Shown: positions 21,291 to 28,380 of the stretch, piece by piece
Layout: each line of letters begins with the position of its first letter
Position numbering within the stretch: position 1 is the first letter of the stretch
Source: Chloroflexota bacterium
GTDB lineage: Bacteria; Chloroflexota; Chloroflexia; Thermomicrobiales; UBA6265
Direction of reading: 5' to 3'
DNA length: 38,781 bases
NCBI GenBank assembly: GCA_023424355.1
Contig: JAFAEA010000236.1
Location: 1-38,781 of the forward strand
Program-made: the position numbers and the translations under genes
Notes under the pieces: generated by a model
Told to the model about the DNA's origin: nothing
Database searches by the model: none
Seen by the model: only the letters and a program-made list of their open reading frames with translations

Positions 21291-21483
21291 TGATGTTGTA
21301 CTCGCAGTGCTTCTGGCAGTTACGAATATCTTCTGGCTCTGGTTCAACCTGGGCACCATTCAGCGGTGGGAAAGGTCATCCGATAAGTGGTCGGAACTCT
21401 GCCGAGAACAGAACAACACATGGTCCGAGTACGCCAGCGGCCTAGTGCGTCAGTTGCAAGACAAGGAGCACACCAATGGATAA
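21283..21483 (+). CDS. Single-TM small protein
   Basis: This 66-residue protein starts at ATG 21283 after AAAGGAGG. Residues about 4-24 (DVVLAVLLAVTNIFWLWFNLG) form a membrane helix. A Trp-rich polar helix follows (RWERSSDKWSELCREQNNTWSEYASGLV). The topology resembles small phage membrane anchors of unknown role. It ends in an 8-base ATGGATAA overlap. Confidence 0.6.
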   Translation: MSSDVVLAVLLAVTNIFWLWFNLGTIQRWERSSDKWSELCREQNNTWSEYASGLVRQLQDKEHTNG

Positions 21484-21694
21484 CCGCGAATTCACCGACC
21501 CGCCTCATGACTACTACACGACCGGCAATGGATACCTGGCGCACAGTGCCTACCTCAACAACAGTCGATTGTGGAATACGAGAGAAGGCGCAGAGCGGTA
21601 TGCGAAGCGCGGAGAATTTGTCTACAAGGTGACCGTCGAGCTTGTTGGCAGGGCACCTCGTGACTTTGGACATGAGGAGTCCACCAATGGATAA
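21476..21694 (+). CDS. Small early protein, unknown
   Basis: This 72-residue protein begins MDNREFTDPPHDYY and has a middle helix TREGAERYAKRGEFVYKV that resembles a short substrate- or nucleic-acid-binding segment, with the C-terminal strand VTVELVGRAPRDF. Its start region (ACCAATGGATAACCGC) is repeated at the start of the next gene, suggesting a duplicated junction. Confidence 0.58.
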   Translation: MDNREFTDPPHDYYTTGNGYLAHSAYLNNSRLWNTREGAERYAKRGEFVYKVTVELVGRAPRDFGHEESTNG

Positions 21695-22091
21695 CCGCTT
21701 CACCACCGTACCGAATGGCCACCCAGCGCCGCTGTGGTACCAGCCGACCGATGGCTCGCCACGCCTCTACTGGACCGACGAGGAATGGGACTACCAGCAA
21801 CGGATCTACCGCAAGGGCGACAACAGCGCCGACGCCATCCAGGAAGCAATCGACACCCGCAACCACCAGCCGGTGGGGATCCAGATCAGGCCGCAGATGA
21901 TCGATCGGCCACGAACCTGTGGTCATTGCAAGAACACGTTCTATTCATCGTGGCCGCAAGCCAAGACATGCGGGAATCCGGTGTGCGCTACCGAGTATCG
22001 AAAGGCAGCGGCGCGAGAAGCGTATCACCGGAGCCCAGAGAAGCATCGAGCGGCGAAGCGTGAGCGCGATCGAAAGGCGAAAGCGGTATAG
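21687..22091 (+). CDS. Zinc-finger early protein
   Basis: This 134-residue protein starts at ATG 21687 in an ATGGATAA overlap. Residues about 78-105 contain CGHCKNTFYSS and CGNPVCATEYRKA, a CxxC...CxxxxC zinc finger that also occurs in phage endonuclease-associated modules. The C-terminal helix is extremely basic (KHRAAKRERDRKAKAV), suggesting nucleic-acid binding. It is the last gene of the early block. A similar finger is found twice in the HNH protein at 24861. Confidence 0.68.
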   Translation: MDNRFTTVPNGHPAPLWYQPTDGSPRLYWTDEEWDYQQRIYRKGDNSADAIQEAIDTRNHQPVGIQIRPQMIDRPRTCGHCKNTFYSSWPQAKTCGNPVCATEYRKAAAREAYHRSPEKHRAAKRERDRKAKAV

Positions 22092-22116
22092 CTAGCGAGG
22101 CCGCTTTCCTGCGGCA

Positions 22117-22794
22117 TCAGGACAAGTAACCCAGTGCCATTGCGAAAGCAGCTGGCGCCTGGCTGACAATCGCCCCAGAGATCGTGCCAGCGAGAACCTC
22201 GTTCGTGAGCGTTCGTACCCACTTTCTCACCACAGACCTCTTTCCGTCAGGATCCGTTTCCTGTTCGAGCAAAGTCTTTAGCTCCTCAATTCGCTCTGAA
22301 TCCAGGCCGATGGATTTCAGCCCCTCTAGCAGCGCATCGTCTTGTCCTGATGTCACCTCGTAGGATGGGGATTGTGACAGATCCCCTCCTGCGACTCCCA
22401 CGGTAGTTTGATTTGCGTCTCCAGTAATCGTAATGTGCTGGACGATCGTGCCCGAAGGTAATGAGGCTTCGGCGAAGTGCGATAACAGACGGCTACCAAG
22501 GGAGCGAATTCTCTCAGGGTCAACTTTCTTCATATGAAACTCAGGAGGCAACCCCGAGAACCCGGATCTAGGTGCCATCTGGCTAAATTCATCCACGGCA
22601 GACTTGAGTTCGATATCCGAAATGTGATACTGCGAGAAGTCGCGATCAGTCAGTGCTTCCAGCGAACGAACCAGCCACATGTAGTCAGCTAGGTACCTTT
22701 CCGGCACTCGTTGATTGGATGAAGGAAGTGAGCCAATAAATGCCGTGAGTTCATTTACGACCTGGTTGATTTTGCCGTCGTTTGAAATCGCCAT
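22117..22794 (-). CDS. Lone minus-strand cargo gene, unknown
   Basis: This 225-residue protein is read from ATG 22794 with AAAGGA upstream; a TTG 6 bases earlier is the alternative. The N-terminal 120 residues are helical (VVNELTAFIGSLP, YLADYMWLVRSLEALTDRDF). A Gly/Thr/Gln-rich beta segment follows (ITITGDANQTTVGVAGGDLSQ), of the GN-rich type that often joins helical and effector parts in defence-related proteins. The C-terminal helix LAGTISGAIVSQAPAAFAMALGYL is hydrophobic enough to enter a membrane. Its orientation and lower GC mark it as an inserted morphon expressed apart from the lytic programme. Function is unknown. Confidence 0.65.
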   Translation of the reverse strand: MAISNDGKINQVVNELTAFIGSLPSSNQRVPERYLADYMWLVRSLEALTDRDFSQYHISDIELKSAVDEFSQMAPRSGFSGLPPEFHMKKVDPERIRSLGSRLLSHFAEASLPSGTIVQHITITGDANQTTVGVAGGDLSQSPSYEVTSGQDDALLEGLKSIGLDSERIEELKTLLEQETDPDGKRSVVRKWVRTLTNEVLAGTISGAIVSQAPAAFAMALGYLS

Positions 22795-22874
22795 GATCAA
22801 TCCTTTCCTGTAGACATGAGGGCGCAGGGTTTACATCCAAGTTTAGGTGAATATCCCGTACCAAACTTGAAATC

Positions 22875-22883
22875 TGCTATTCT
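22875..22883 (+). promoter_or_regulatory. Extended -10 promoter before the terminase genes
   Basis: TGC-TATTCT in the context TCTGCTATTCT is an extended -10 element about 90 bases before the small terminase start. No clear -35 is present. Together with the capsid and tRNA promoters it defines a shared TCTGNTA motif. Transcription would begin near 22890, at the foot of the hairpin that follows. Confidence 0.5.
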
Positions 22884-22892
22884 ATGACCATC

Positions 22893-22923
22893 CACCGCTA
22901 CGGATTATCGTGGCGGTGTTTTT
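22893..22923 (+). terminator. Hairpin with T-run before the terminase genes
   Basis: CACCGCTACG pairs with CGTGGCGGTG (10 bp, one G-T) around GATTAT, and five T residues follow. As an intrinsic terminator it could stop early transcription before the late genes. Because a promoter ends just upstream, it might also be a 5' attenuator of late transcripts that needs antitermination. The rest of 22801-22968 shows no gene. Confidence 0.8.
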
Positions 22924-22968
22924 CATGCCTGACGTTAATGGCGTCAATTTGTATCAGGGGCTTGTATA

Positions 22969-23388
22969 GTGGCCCGTCGGGGCGCTACGCAAACTGAACA
23001 AGCTGCTCGTGAAGAGCGGTTGCGCAGTGTTGCCCGTGAACTCTTGGCAGAACCTCATCTTAAGCAGGTTGACCTTGCAGAGCGCCACGGTGTCACGCAG
23101 CAGCAAATCAGCCTCGATATCAAACTCATCAACAAGAGATACCAGGACGCAGCGCGCAAAGATACGACCGAGCGCATCGGCAAGCAGCTGCAGATGTACG
23201 ATGCCATTCGCGAGGCGCACATGCCGTTTGCGCTCCAGGGCAAGACGCGTAATGCCGAGATTGTGATGCAAGCGAACGCTGGTGAAGCAAAGCTGCTTGG
23301 CATGGATCGGCCTGTGAAGCAAGAAATCGCACTGGATGGCGGTGTGCGTGTGGAAATCATCGGCATGGCCGAAGAGGATCTGCCGTAG
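22969..23388 (+). CDS. terS: Terminase small subunit
   Basis: This 139-residue protein starts at GTG 22969 with AGGGG upstream. A helix-turn-helix lies at about residues 30-57 (HLKQVDLAERHGVTQQQISLDI), as expected of a subunit that recognises the packaging site. Helical residues 60-110 could form the oligomerisation part, and the acidic end (EIIGMAEEDLP) may contact the large subunit. The gene abuts the large-subunit gene without a gap. The identification rests mainly on position, size and the HTH. Confidence 0.8.
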   Translation: MARRGATQTEQAAREERLRSVARELLAEPHLKQVDLAERHGVTQQQISLDIKLINKRYQDAARKDTTERIGKQLQMYDAIREAHMPFALQGKTRNAEIVMQANAGEAKLLGMDRPVKQEIALDGGVRVEIIGMAEEDLP

Positions 23389-25629
23389 ATGCTTGCAACC
23401 GCTTCGCCACATCCACGAGCCACGATCCGCTATCAGCCGGTGGGATCTGCAAAGGATCTCATTGCTGCTCGCGATCTCGAGGTGCTGGCGGTCGGCCCGG
23501 CCGGCACAGGCAAGACGCTCGCTGCCTGCTGGAAGATTCACCTGGCGTGCCTGCGATATCCCGGCATTCGCGTGCTGATGGTGCGTAAGACGCTGGAATC
23601 GCTCAAGAGCGGTGCGCTCAACACGTTCATCAACGGTGTGCAACCGATCCGGTTCGGCGTCGAGACGTTTGGCGGCAACAAGTTCTTTCCCGCGGAGTTC
23701 CGATATCCCAACGGCAGCGTGATTCTCGTATCCGGCATGGATAAGGCGGAGAAGATCTTGTCCGCCGAGTTCGACATCATCTACGTCAACGAGATCACCG
23801 AGCCAGGCTTCATGGAATCTGATCTTGAGGTACTGCTCACCCGATTGCGCAACGGCAAGATGCCATATCAGCAGATCATCGCAGACGGCAACCCGAGTGG
23901 ACCGCGCCATTGGATGAACCGACGCTGCAACGAAGGTAAGACCCGGCGCATCACATCGACCCATAAAGACAATCCTGTGTACTGGGATGCCAAGAAGAAT
24001 GATTGGACCGACGTTGGCAGGCAGTACGTGCAAACGGTGCTTGCTGGCCTGACCGGTGTGCAGCGCAAACGCTTGTTCGAGGGCGTGTGGGCAGCCTCCG
24101 AAGGTCTGGTGTACTCCGAGTTCAATCCCGATGTGCACATCAAGTCGATACCACCCGAAGAGCTTGCCACCTGGAAGCGCGTCGTGCTCGGTGAAGACGT
24201 GGGTAGCACGAACCCGACCGTGATTCTGGTTGGGCACCAGCGCGGCGATGGCTACCTGCACATCAGTCACGAGATGTATCGCCGCGGCATGAGCAGCTCG
24301 GATATCACCGACGCCACCGTAGAGTTCTGGAAGCAGCACAAGCCTGACAAGCTCGTCATTGACCCGAGCGCCAAGGGGTACATCACCGATCTTCGACGCC
24401 AGGGCATTTACGTGGAAGCGGCACAGAATGACATTCTCGTTGGTGTCCAACGTGTGCATGGTCAGTTACAGGCTGGCTTCAGTATCGACCCGGCGTGCAC
24501 GAACACGATCGATGAGTTTGGCATGTATGCGTACCCCGACAACCCCAAGGTAGATACCGACAAGCCGATCAAGGAGAACGATCACTGCCTGATTGCCGGG
24601 ACTATGGTGACCACCATCAGCGGGGACAAGGCTATTGAGGCAGTTCAGAATGGCGAACTTGTGCTGACACGTGACGGATATCGGGAGGTTGTGTCCGCTG
24701 GTATGACGAATCCATCCGCCGAAGTGATGACCGTGCACTTGTCAAACGGGAAGTCGATAACTGGTACTGCGGGGCACCCTGTGTTTGCCAATGGGCAATG
24801 GGTCCTAATGGATGAACTGCGATACGGTGATATACTTATGGAGACAAGAGAGGTGTCTTCATGCGAGTTGAAATCATCGTCTATCGCGGTATCAAGTTCC
24901 GACGGTATCCAGATTCAGATCGGCTGTCAGACCAGCGATACTACCGGCCGCATGCCGGGCTCATTCGTAACGGCGTTCAAGCATTGCATCGAGAAATTTG
25001 GAAAGACCACAACGGACCAATCCCGGAAGGGCATCATATCCACCACATTGACGGGAACCCCGACAACAATGCTGTTGAGAATCTTGCATGCGTTCCGGCA
25101 GGTGACCATCTCAGCCATCACGGCAGCCAGCCATCGTCTGAACGAAAGCTGGCGCACTTGGAATCCATCCGCGACGCTGCTGCTGAATGGCATGGATCTG
25201 AGGCCGGTATTGAGTGGCACCGTGAACACGGTAGGCGTTCATGGGCAAAACGGCAGCCAGAGACAAGAACGTGCGAACAGTGCGGATGCGAGTTCGACGA
25301 TATTGCGCGGCGCTCTCGGTTCTGTTCAAACAAATGCAAGTCGGCATGGCGTAGAGCCAGCGGTGTCGATGATGAAGACCGAACCTGTGAGAACTGTGGG
25401 GCATCTTTCCGAACCGACAAATACAGCAAGACACGCACATGCACTCGTGCATGTGCTGGGCGTCTCCAAAGTCGCACAAAGGCAAGCAGTCTATAACCTG
25501 ACAGTAGCCGGTACGCCTGAATTTTTTGCGAACGGGGTGCTCGTCCACAACTGTATGGACGCGCTCCGGTACCTGGTGATGGGCATTACGGAACCGACGA
25601 TCGATCTCAAGAACTTCTTTGGCGTTTAG
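23389..25629 (+). CDS. terL: Terminase large subunit interrupted by an intein
   Basis: The 746-residue precursor is a DNA-packaging ATPase and nuclease. Walker A GPAGTGKT is at residues 36-43 and Walker B FDIIYVNE at 128-135. Nuclease residues include D270 (LGEDVGSTNP) and D325 (VIDPSAKG), and a third Asp lies in ENDH at 398. A 322-residue intein (C400-N721) interrupts the motif, and the C-extein resumes CMDALRYLVMG. After splicing the enzyme would be about 424 residues, the usual terminase size, with ENDHCMDALRY restored. The intein therefore disables the nuclease until removed. The start at ATG 23389 directly follows the small-subunit stop, with GAGGA upstream. Confidence 0.93.
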   Translation: MLATASPHPRATIRYQPVGSAKDLIAARDLEVLAVGPAGTGKTLAACWKIHLACLRYPGIRVLMVRKTLESLKSGALNTFINGVQPIRFGVETFGGNKFFPAEFRYPNGSVILVSGMDKAEKILSAEFDIIYVNEITEPGFMESDLEVLLTRLRNGKMPYQQIIADGNPSGPRHWMNRRCNEGKTRRITSTHKDNPVYWDAKKNDWTDVGRQYVQTVLAGLTGVQRKRLFEGVWAASEGLVYSEFNPDVHIKSIPPEELATWKRVVLGEDVGSTNPTVILVGHQRGDGYLHISHEMYRRGMSSSDITDATVEFWKQHKPDKLVIDPSAKGYITDLRRQGIYVEAAQNDILVGVQRVHGQLQAGFSIDPACTNTIDEFGMYAYPDNPKVDTDKPIKENDHCLIAGTMVTTISGDKAIEAVQNGELVLTRDGYREVVSAGMTNPSAEVMTVHLSNGKSITGTAGHPVFANGQWVLMDELRYGDILMETREVSSCELKSSSIAVSSSDGIQIQIGCQTSDTTGRMPGSFVTAFKHCIEKFGKTTTDQSRKGIISTTLTGTPTTMLLRILHAFRQVTISAITAASHRLNESWRTWNPSATLLLNGMDLRPVLSGTVNTVGVHGQNGSQRQERANSADASSTILRGALGSVQTNASRHGVEPAVSMMKTEPVRTVGHLSEPTNTARHAHALVHVLGVSKVAQRQAVYNLTVAGTPEFFANGVLVHNCMDALRYLVMGITEPTIDLKNFFGV
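24586..25551 (+). mobile_element. Hint-domain intein in the terminase nuclease motif
   Basis: The intein begins with C400 (CLIAGTMVTTISGDKAIE, block A). It has a block B T-A-G-H at 460-463 (ITGTAGHPVF) and a block F YNLTVAGTPEFFANGVLV at 702-719. It ends VHN with Cys at +1, so every residue needed for class 1 splicing is present. The Hint parts add to about 120 residues. The 200 residues between them, read in this frame, are Ser/Thr-rich, low in acidic residues and unlike any endonuclease. The endonuclease is instead encoded in another frame of the same DNA. The insertion lies in a conserved active site, the usual target of inteins. Confidence 0.9.
24861..25496 (+). CDS. HNH homing endonuclease nested out of frame in the intein
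   Basis: This 211-residue protein starts at ATG 24861, 7 bases after AGAGG, in a different frame from the terminase. Residues 40-75 carry a canonical HNH core: H43, HHIHHIDGN at 58-66, and N70, N74 in NNAVENL. The preceding YRPHAGLIRNGV segment is typical of phage HNH homing enzymes. Two C-terminal zinc fingers follow: C138/C141/C155/C159 and C176/C179/C194/C198. The stop codon falls inside intein block F. The sequence in this frame is the family-like one, so the intein frame across these 636 bases is probably the passive partner. It would make the cut that spreads the intein. Confidence 0.88.
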   Translation: MRVEIIVYRGIKFRRYPDSDRLSDQRYYRPHAGLIRNGVQALHREIWKDHNGPIPEGHHIHHIDGNPDNNAVENLACVPAGDHLSHHGSQPSSERKLAHLESIRDAAAEWHGSEAGIEWHREHGRRSWAKRQPETRTCEQCGCEFDDIARRSRFCSNKCKSAWRRASGVDDEDRTCENCGASFRTDKYSKTRTCTRACAGRLQSRTKASSL

Positions 25630-25644
25630 GCGGGAGCGGGACAC

Positions 25645-27798
25645 ATGAGCAACTGGCTACAGGATATTGGCAGGTTTATTCGCGGTGAAACAGGCTACGA
25701 CGATCGCGCGATGCCGCACCAGCTCGACATTCGAGAGGCGGCTGGCGATCAGATCATCAAGTGGAACACAGGCCGGCCGCAATGGCTGGAAAAGAACGTC
25801 CACCATCTCGACAAGCATGCCTATCGACGTGTGAGCCTCATCTTTGCGTGCATCCAGTACCTGTCGAACTCATCGGCTGTTGCGCCATTGAAGCTCATGC
25901 GCACGCTCAGCAACGATCAGGAAGAAGAAGCGCCAGACCACGACCTTACGCGATTGCTCCAGCGACCGAATGAAGGCCAGGGAGGTGGACGCTTCATTTC
26001 GTTCTGGACGCTCATGGCCGTGCTGACTGGCTTTGGCATTGTCGAGAAAGAGCGCGATCAGTATGGCCGTGTGATCGGCCTGTGGGTACTGCGCTCTGAC
26101 TGGCTGCGGCCGATCCCGCGATCTGCTGGCATCACCGATTGGGAGTACGCCGTGCCAGGGCATGATCGCCCGTTCATCATCGAGGCCGAAGACACCATCC
26201 CGCTTTCGTATGCCGACGTGATGACCGGCGACCCGACCGGTATTGGTCCAGTGGAGGTGATCTTCCAGGAAGCGCAGATCCTCAACGAGCTTGACGATTA
26301 CATCAAGGAGTTCCTCGACAACAAGGCGATGCCGCAGTACTTCGCTATTCCGGATACCGATGGCCCGTTGGCAGCGCAGTGGGGCGATCCTGATACCGTT
26401 GACGCGTTCCGAGAGAAGTTCAACCAAACCTATGGCGGCCTGCGACGCACGAGCAGCGTCATGGTCTCGCCAGCGATCAAAGATCTGAAGCAAATGGGCT
26501 TCAACATGAACGAGCTGGCGTATCGCGACCTGCGCGCCGTGAACGAGGCCAGCATCACCACCGCCTTCGGTATTCCGCCGATCCTGCTGAACACGCTATC
26601 GGGCCTCGAGCACGCCACGTACTCGAACTACGGGCAGGCGCGGCGAGCGTTCTACGAAGACAAGATGGTGCCGTGGTGGAGCAGGATCGATGATGCGCTC
26701 ACACGCCACTTGCTGCCAGAGTTCGAAACCGACAGTGCATACAATCTCGTATTCGATCTCTCCGAGGTGCCGGCGCTTCGAGACGATGAGAGCGCGACAC
26801 ACGATCGAGCAGTAAGCGCCTTCACATCGGCGCTGGTGAGCCGCCACGCCGCCCAGCGCATGGCAGGCATCAAGCCACACGGGCCCGATGTGTTCATGGT
26901 GCCGTTTAGCTCGATACAACAGCCAGTGAACTCACTGCCAAAGGCAAGCGCCACGATCTCCCAGCTCGATGACGACGCTCGAGCACTTCCGGCGCCGAGA
27001 TTCATTCGCCGCGATGGCCGCCTTTACATCAACGAGGCCACAGAAACGCCGCAGGAGCGTGCATCGGCACAACAGTTCATCCAGCATCAACGAGAGCTTA
27101 TGGGACGCCTGGGCGGCTTGCTCGAGCCACGCGCTGAAGCGTTCCTGCGTGCCCAGGGTGCGCGAATGATCGAAGAAGCGACGAACGAGCGCTCGGCAGA
27201 GACGTTCGAGGTTAGAGCGATCGATCAATACGACTGGTTCGCCGATGACGATGAGTTGATGAGCATCATGCGGCAATGGTGGGCACAGGTTACCGAATCG
27301 GCGTTCGGATCGGTATCGCAATCCCTTGGCGTTGATTTCGCGTTTGGCGGCAGTAATCCGTTCCTTGGCGAGATCGAAGGGATGCTTGGACACCGTATCC
27401 GCGGCATCAACGAAACCACCCGCGACATGGTGGAGACAATCGTACGCGAGCAGCTGCAGCAAGGCACCAGCATTCCGGACCTGAAGGAAGCGCTCGAGGA
27501 GTGGATCGAGCCGACCTACAAGAACCGCGCTCAGGCGATAGCACGCACCGAGAGCCAAGTCGCGTTGAACACCGCCACCGAGAAGGCGTACGCAGCCACA
27601 GGGCAGGTGAGCCATGTGCGCATGTTCGATAACCCGCTGTGTGACGGTAAGGCCGGAAGCGATGGCCTCACGTGCCCGCAACGCAACGGATTGGTGGTGC
27701 CCCTGGCTCAAATCCAGGAACACATCAATGGTGAGCATCCTAATGGGACTCTCGCATATGCCGCTGTGCTCGATCCGATCGAGGGGGTGGACTGGTGA
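25645..27798 (+). CDS. Portal protein fused to a MuF-like domain
   Basis: This 717-residue protein combines two head proteins. Residues about 1-460 match HK97/PBSX-type portals: CIQYLSNSSAVAPLKLMR, the ADVMTGDPTGIGPVEV segment, and FGIPPILLNTL, then ATYSNYGQARRAFYEDKMVPWW. Residues about 585-717 match the phage Mu gpF/SPP1 gp7 head-morphogenesis domain: ARTESQVALNTATEKAYAAT, then CDGKAGSDGLTCPQRNG, and HPN near the end. Typical portals have 400-500 residues and MuF proteins are usually separate. The fused protein would put the MuF part inside the shell, attached to the portal ring. The start is ATG 25645 after GGGAGCGGG. Confidence 0.88.
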   Translation: MSNWLQDIGRFIRGETGYDDRAMPHQLDIREAAGDQIIKWNTGRPQWLEKNVHHLDKHAYRRVSLIFACIQYLSNSSAVAPLKLMRTLSNDQEEEAPDHDLTRLLQRPNEGQGGGRFISFWTLMAVLTGFGIVEKERDQYGRVIGLWVLRSDWLRPIPRSAGITDWEYAVPGHDRPFIIEAEDTIPLSYADVMTGDPTGIGPVEVIFQEAQILNELDDYIKEFLDNKAMPQYFAIPDTDGPLAAQWGDPDTVDAFREKFNQTYGGLRRTSSVMVSPAIKDLKQMGFNMNELAYRDLRAVNEASITTAFGIPPILLNTLSGLEHATYSNYGQARRAFYEDKMVPWWSRIDDALTRHLLPEFETDSAYNLVFDLSEVPALRDDESATHDRAVSAFTSALVSRHAAQRMAGIKPHGPDVFMVPFSSIQQPVNSLPKASATISQLDDDARALPAPRFIRRDGRLYINEATETPQERASAQQFIQHQRELMGRLGGLLEPRAEAFLRAQGARMIEEATNERSAETFEVRAIDQYDWFADDDELMSIMRQWWAQVTESAFGSVSQSLGVDFAFGGSNPFLGEIEGMLGHRIRGINETTRDMVETIVREQLQQGTSIPDLKEALEEWIEPTYKNRAQAIARTESQVALNTATEKAYAATGQVSHVRMFDNPLCDGKAGSDGLTCPQRNGLVVPLAQIQEHINGEHPNGTLAYAAVLDPIEGVDW

Positions 27799-28004
27799 TG
27801 CAGCCAGCGATTGCCAAAGCGAAGATCACCAACGAGCACGGCGTGAAGACCTGGCGCTGCCCGAACTGTGAAATGAAGATGGCGGAGTTTCATGGAACGC
27901 GCATTGTCATAAAGGCCGGTCAGGGTATCATTTCGATACGGACTCCCGAAATCGAGCAAACGTGCCCACGATGTGGGGAGTGTAGCGAAGTGAGAGCAGC
28001 GTAA
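27798..28004 (+). CDS. Com-like zinc-ribbon protein
   Basis: This 68-residue protein starts at ATG 27798 sharing a base with the portal stop (GTG 27795 is also possible). CPNC at about residue 21 and CPRCGEC near 57 flank a beta segment (MAEFHGTRIVIKAG, GIISIRTPE). This resembles the Mu Com family, small zinc RNA-binding regulators frequently found beside MuF-type genes. Whether it regulates translation here is unknown. Confidence 0.68.
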   Translation: MQPAIAKAKITNEHGVKTWRCPNCEMKMAEFHGTRIVIKAGQGIISIRTPEIEQTCPRCGECSEVRAA

Positions 28005-28252
28005 TGTGGCTGACCGGTAACGAAAAGCTTGATGAAGATCTAAAGTGCATCGTGCAGAGCCTTCCAGGTCTGAAACTCACGGTCGGACCGGTGCTCACAG
28101 CGATTGGGGACCAGTCGTATCGATCGGATGGTGTCGTTGTATGGACTCAATATGGAGACTCAAACGAGAACACCAGAATGTTTCACGGAGAAAAATTGAT
28201 GACGGAACTCTCGGCATTTGTGAGGGAGCTTCGAAAGTCTGAGGGCGTCTGA
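28004..28252 (+). CDS. Small protein between portal and protease, unknown
   Basis: This 82-residue protein starts in a TAATG junction. It has a central alternating segment (LKLTVGPVLTAIGDQSYRSDGVVVWTQYGD) suggesting a beta-sheet and a C-terminal helix (MTELSAFVRELRKSEG). No motif is recognised. Its 3' end contains the -35 region of the capsid promoter. Confidence 0.6.
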   Translation: MWLTGNEKLDEDLKCIVQSLPGLKLTVGPVLTAIGDQSYRSDGVVVWTQYGDSNENTRMFHGEKLMTELSAFVRELRKSEGV

Positions 28253-28258
28253 TATACT
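28230..28258 (+). promoter_or_regulatory. Promoter for the capsid genes
   Basis: TTCGAA (28230-28235), a 17-bp spacer and TATACT (28253-28258) with a preceding TG give an extended -10 promoter in the context TCTGATATACT. This matches the terminase promoter TCTGCTATTCT. Transcription would start near 28265 and pass through a hairpin with a T-run before the protease start. Confidence 0.62.
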
Positions 28259-28315
28259 GGCCATAAGTAAAGACGGCGATACACCACCCGCCGCAACGTA
28301 GAGCACAGATTAGTG

Positions 28316-28360
28316 CCGTGGTGACCGGTTCCGAGCAGGAGCCAGTCATCACGGTTTTTT
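28316..28360 (+). terminator. Strong hairpin with T6 in the capsid leader
   Basis: A 17-bp imperfect stem (28316-28332 with 28338-28354; two wobble pairs, one mismatch) encloses a 5-base loop and is followed by TTTTTT. It lies about 50 bases after the predicted start of the capsid transcript and 20 bases before the protease start. It may be an attenuator, or the end of a short RNA of roughly 95 bases. No gene is seen in 28253-28380. Confidence 0.8.
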
Positions 28361-28380
28361 GTGTTTTCGGCGAGGTGGCA

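Noticed and set aside
22954..24459. A 501-codon open frame on the minus strand opposite terS and terL
   Set aside because: It mirrors strongly supported terminase genes, has no family-like motif and no ribosome-binding site, and such frames are common opposite GC-rich genes.
24861..25496. The HNH frame as a chance shadow of the terminase gene
   Set aside because: It contains an ordered HNH core plus two zinc fingers, a ribosome-binding site and an ATG. The terminase-frame translation across it is the one with unnatural composition.
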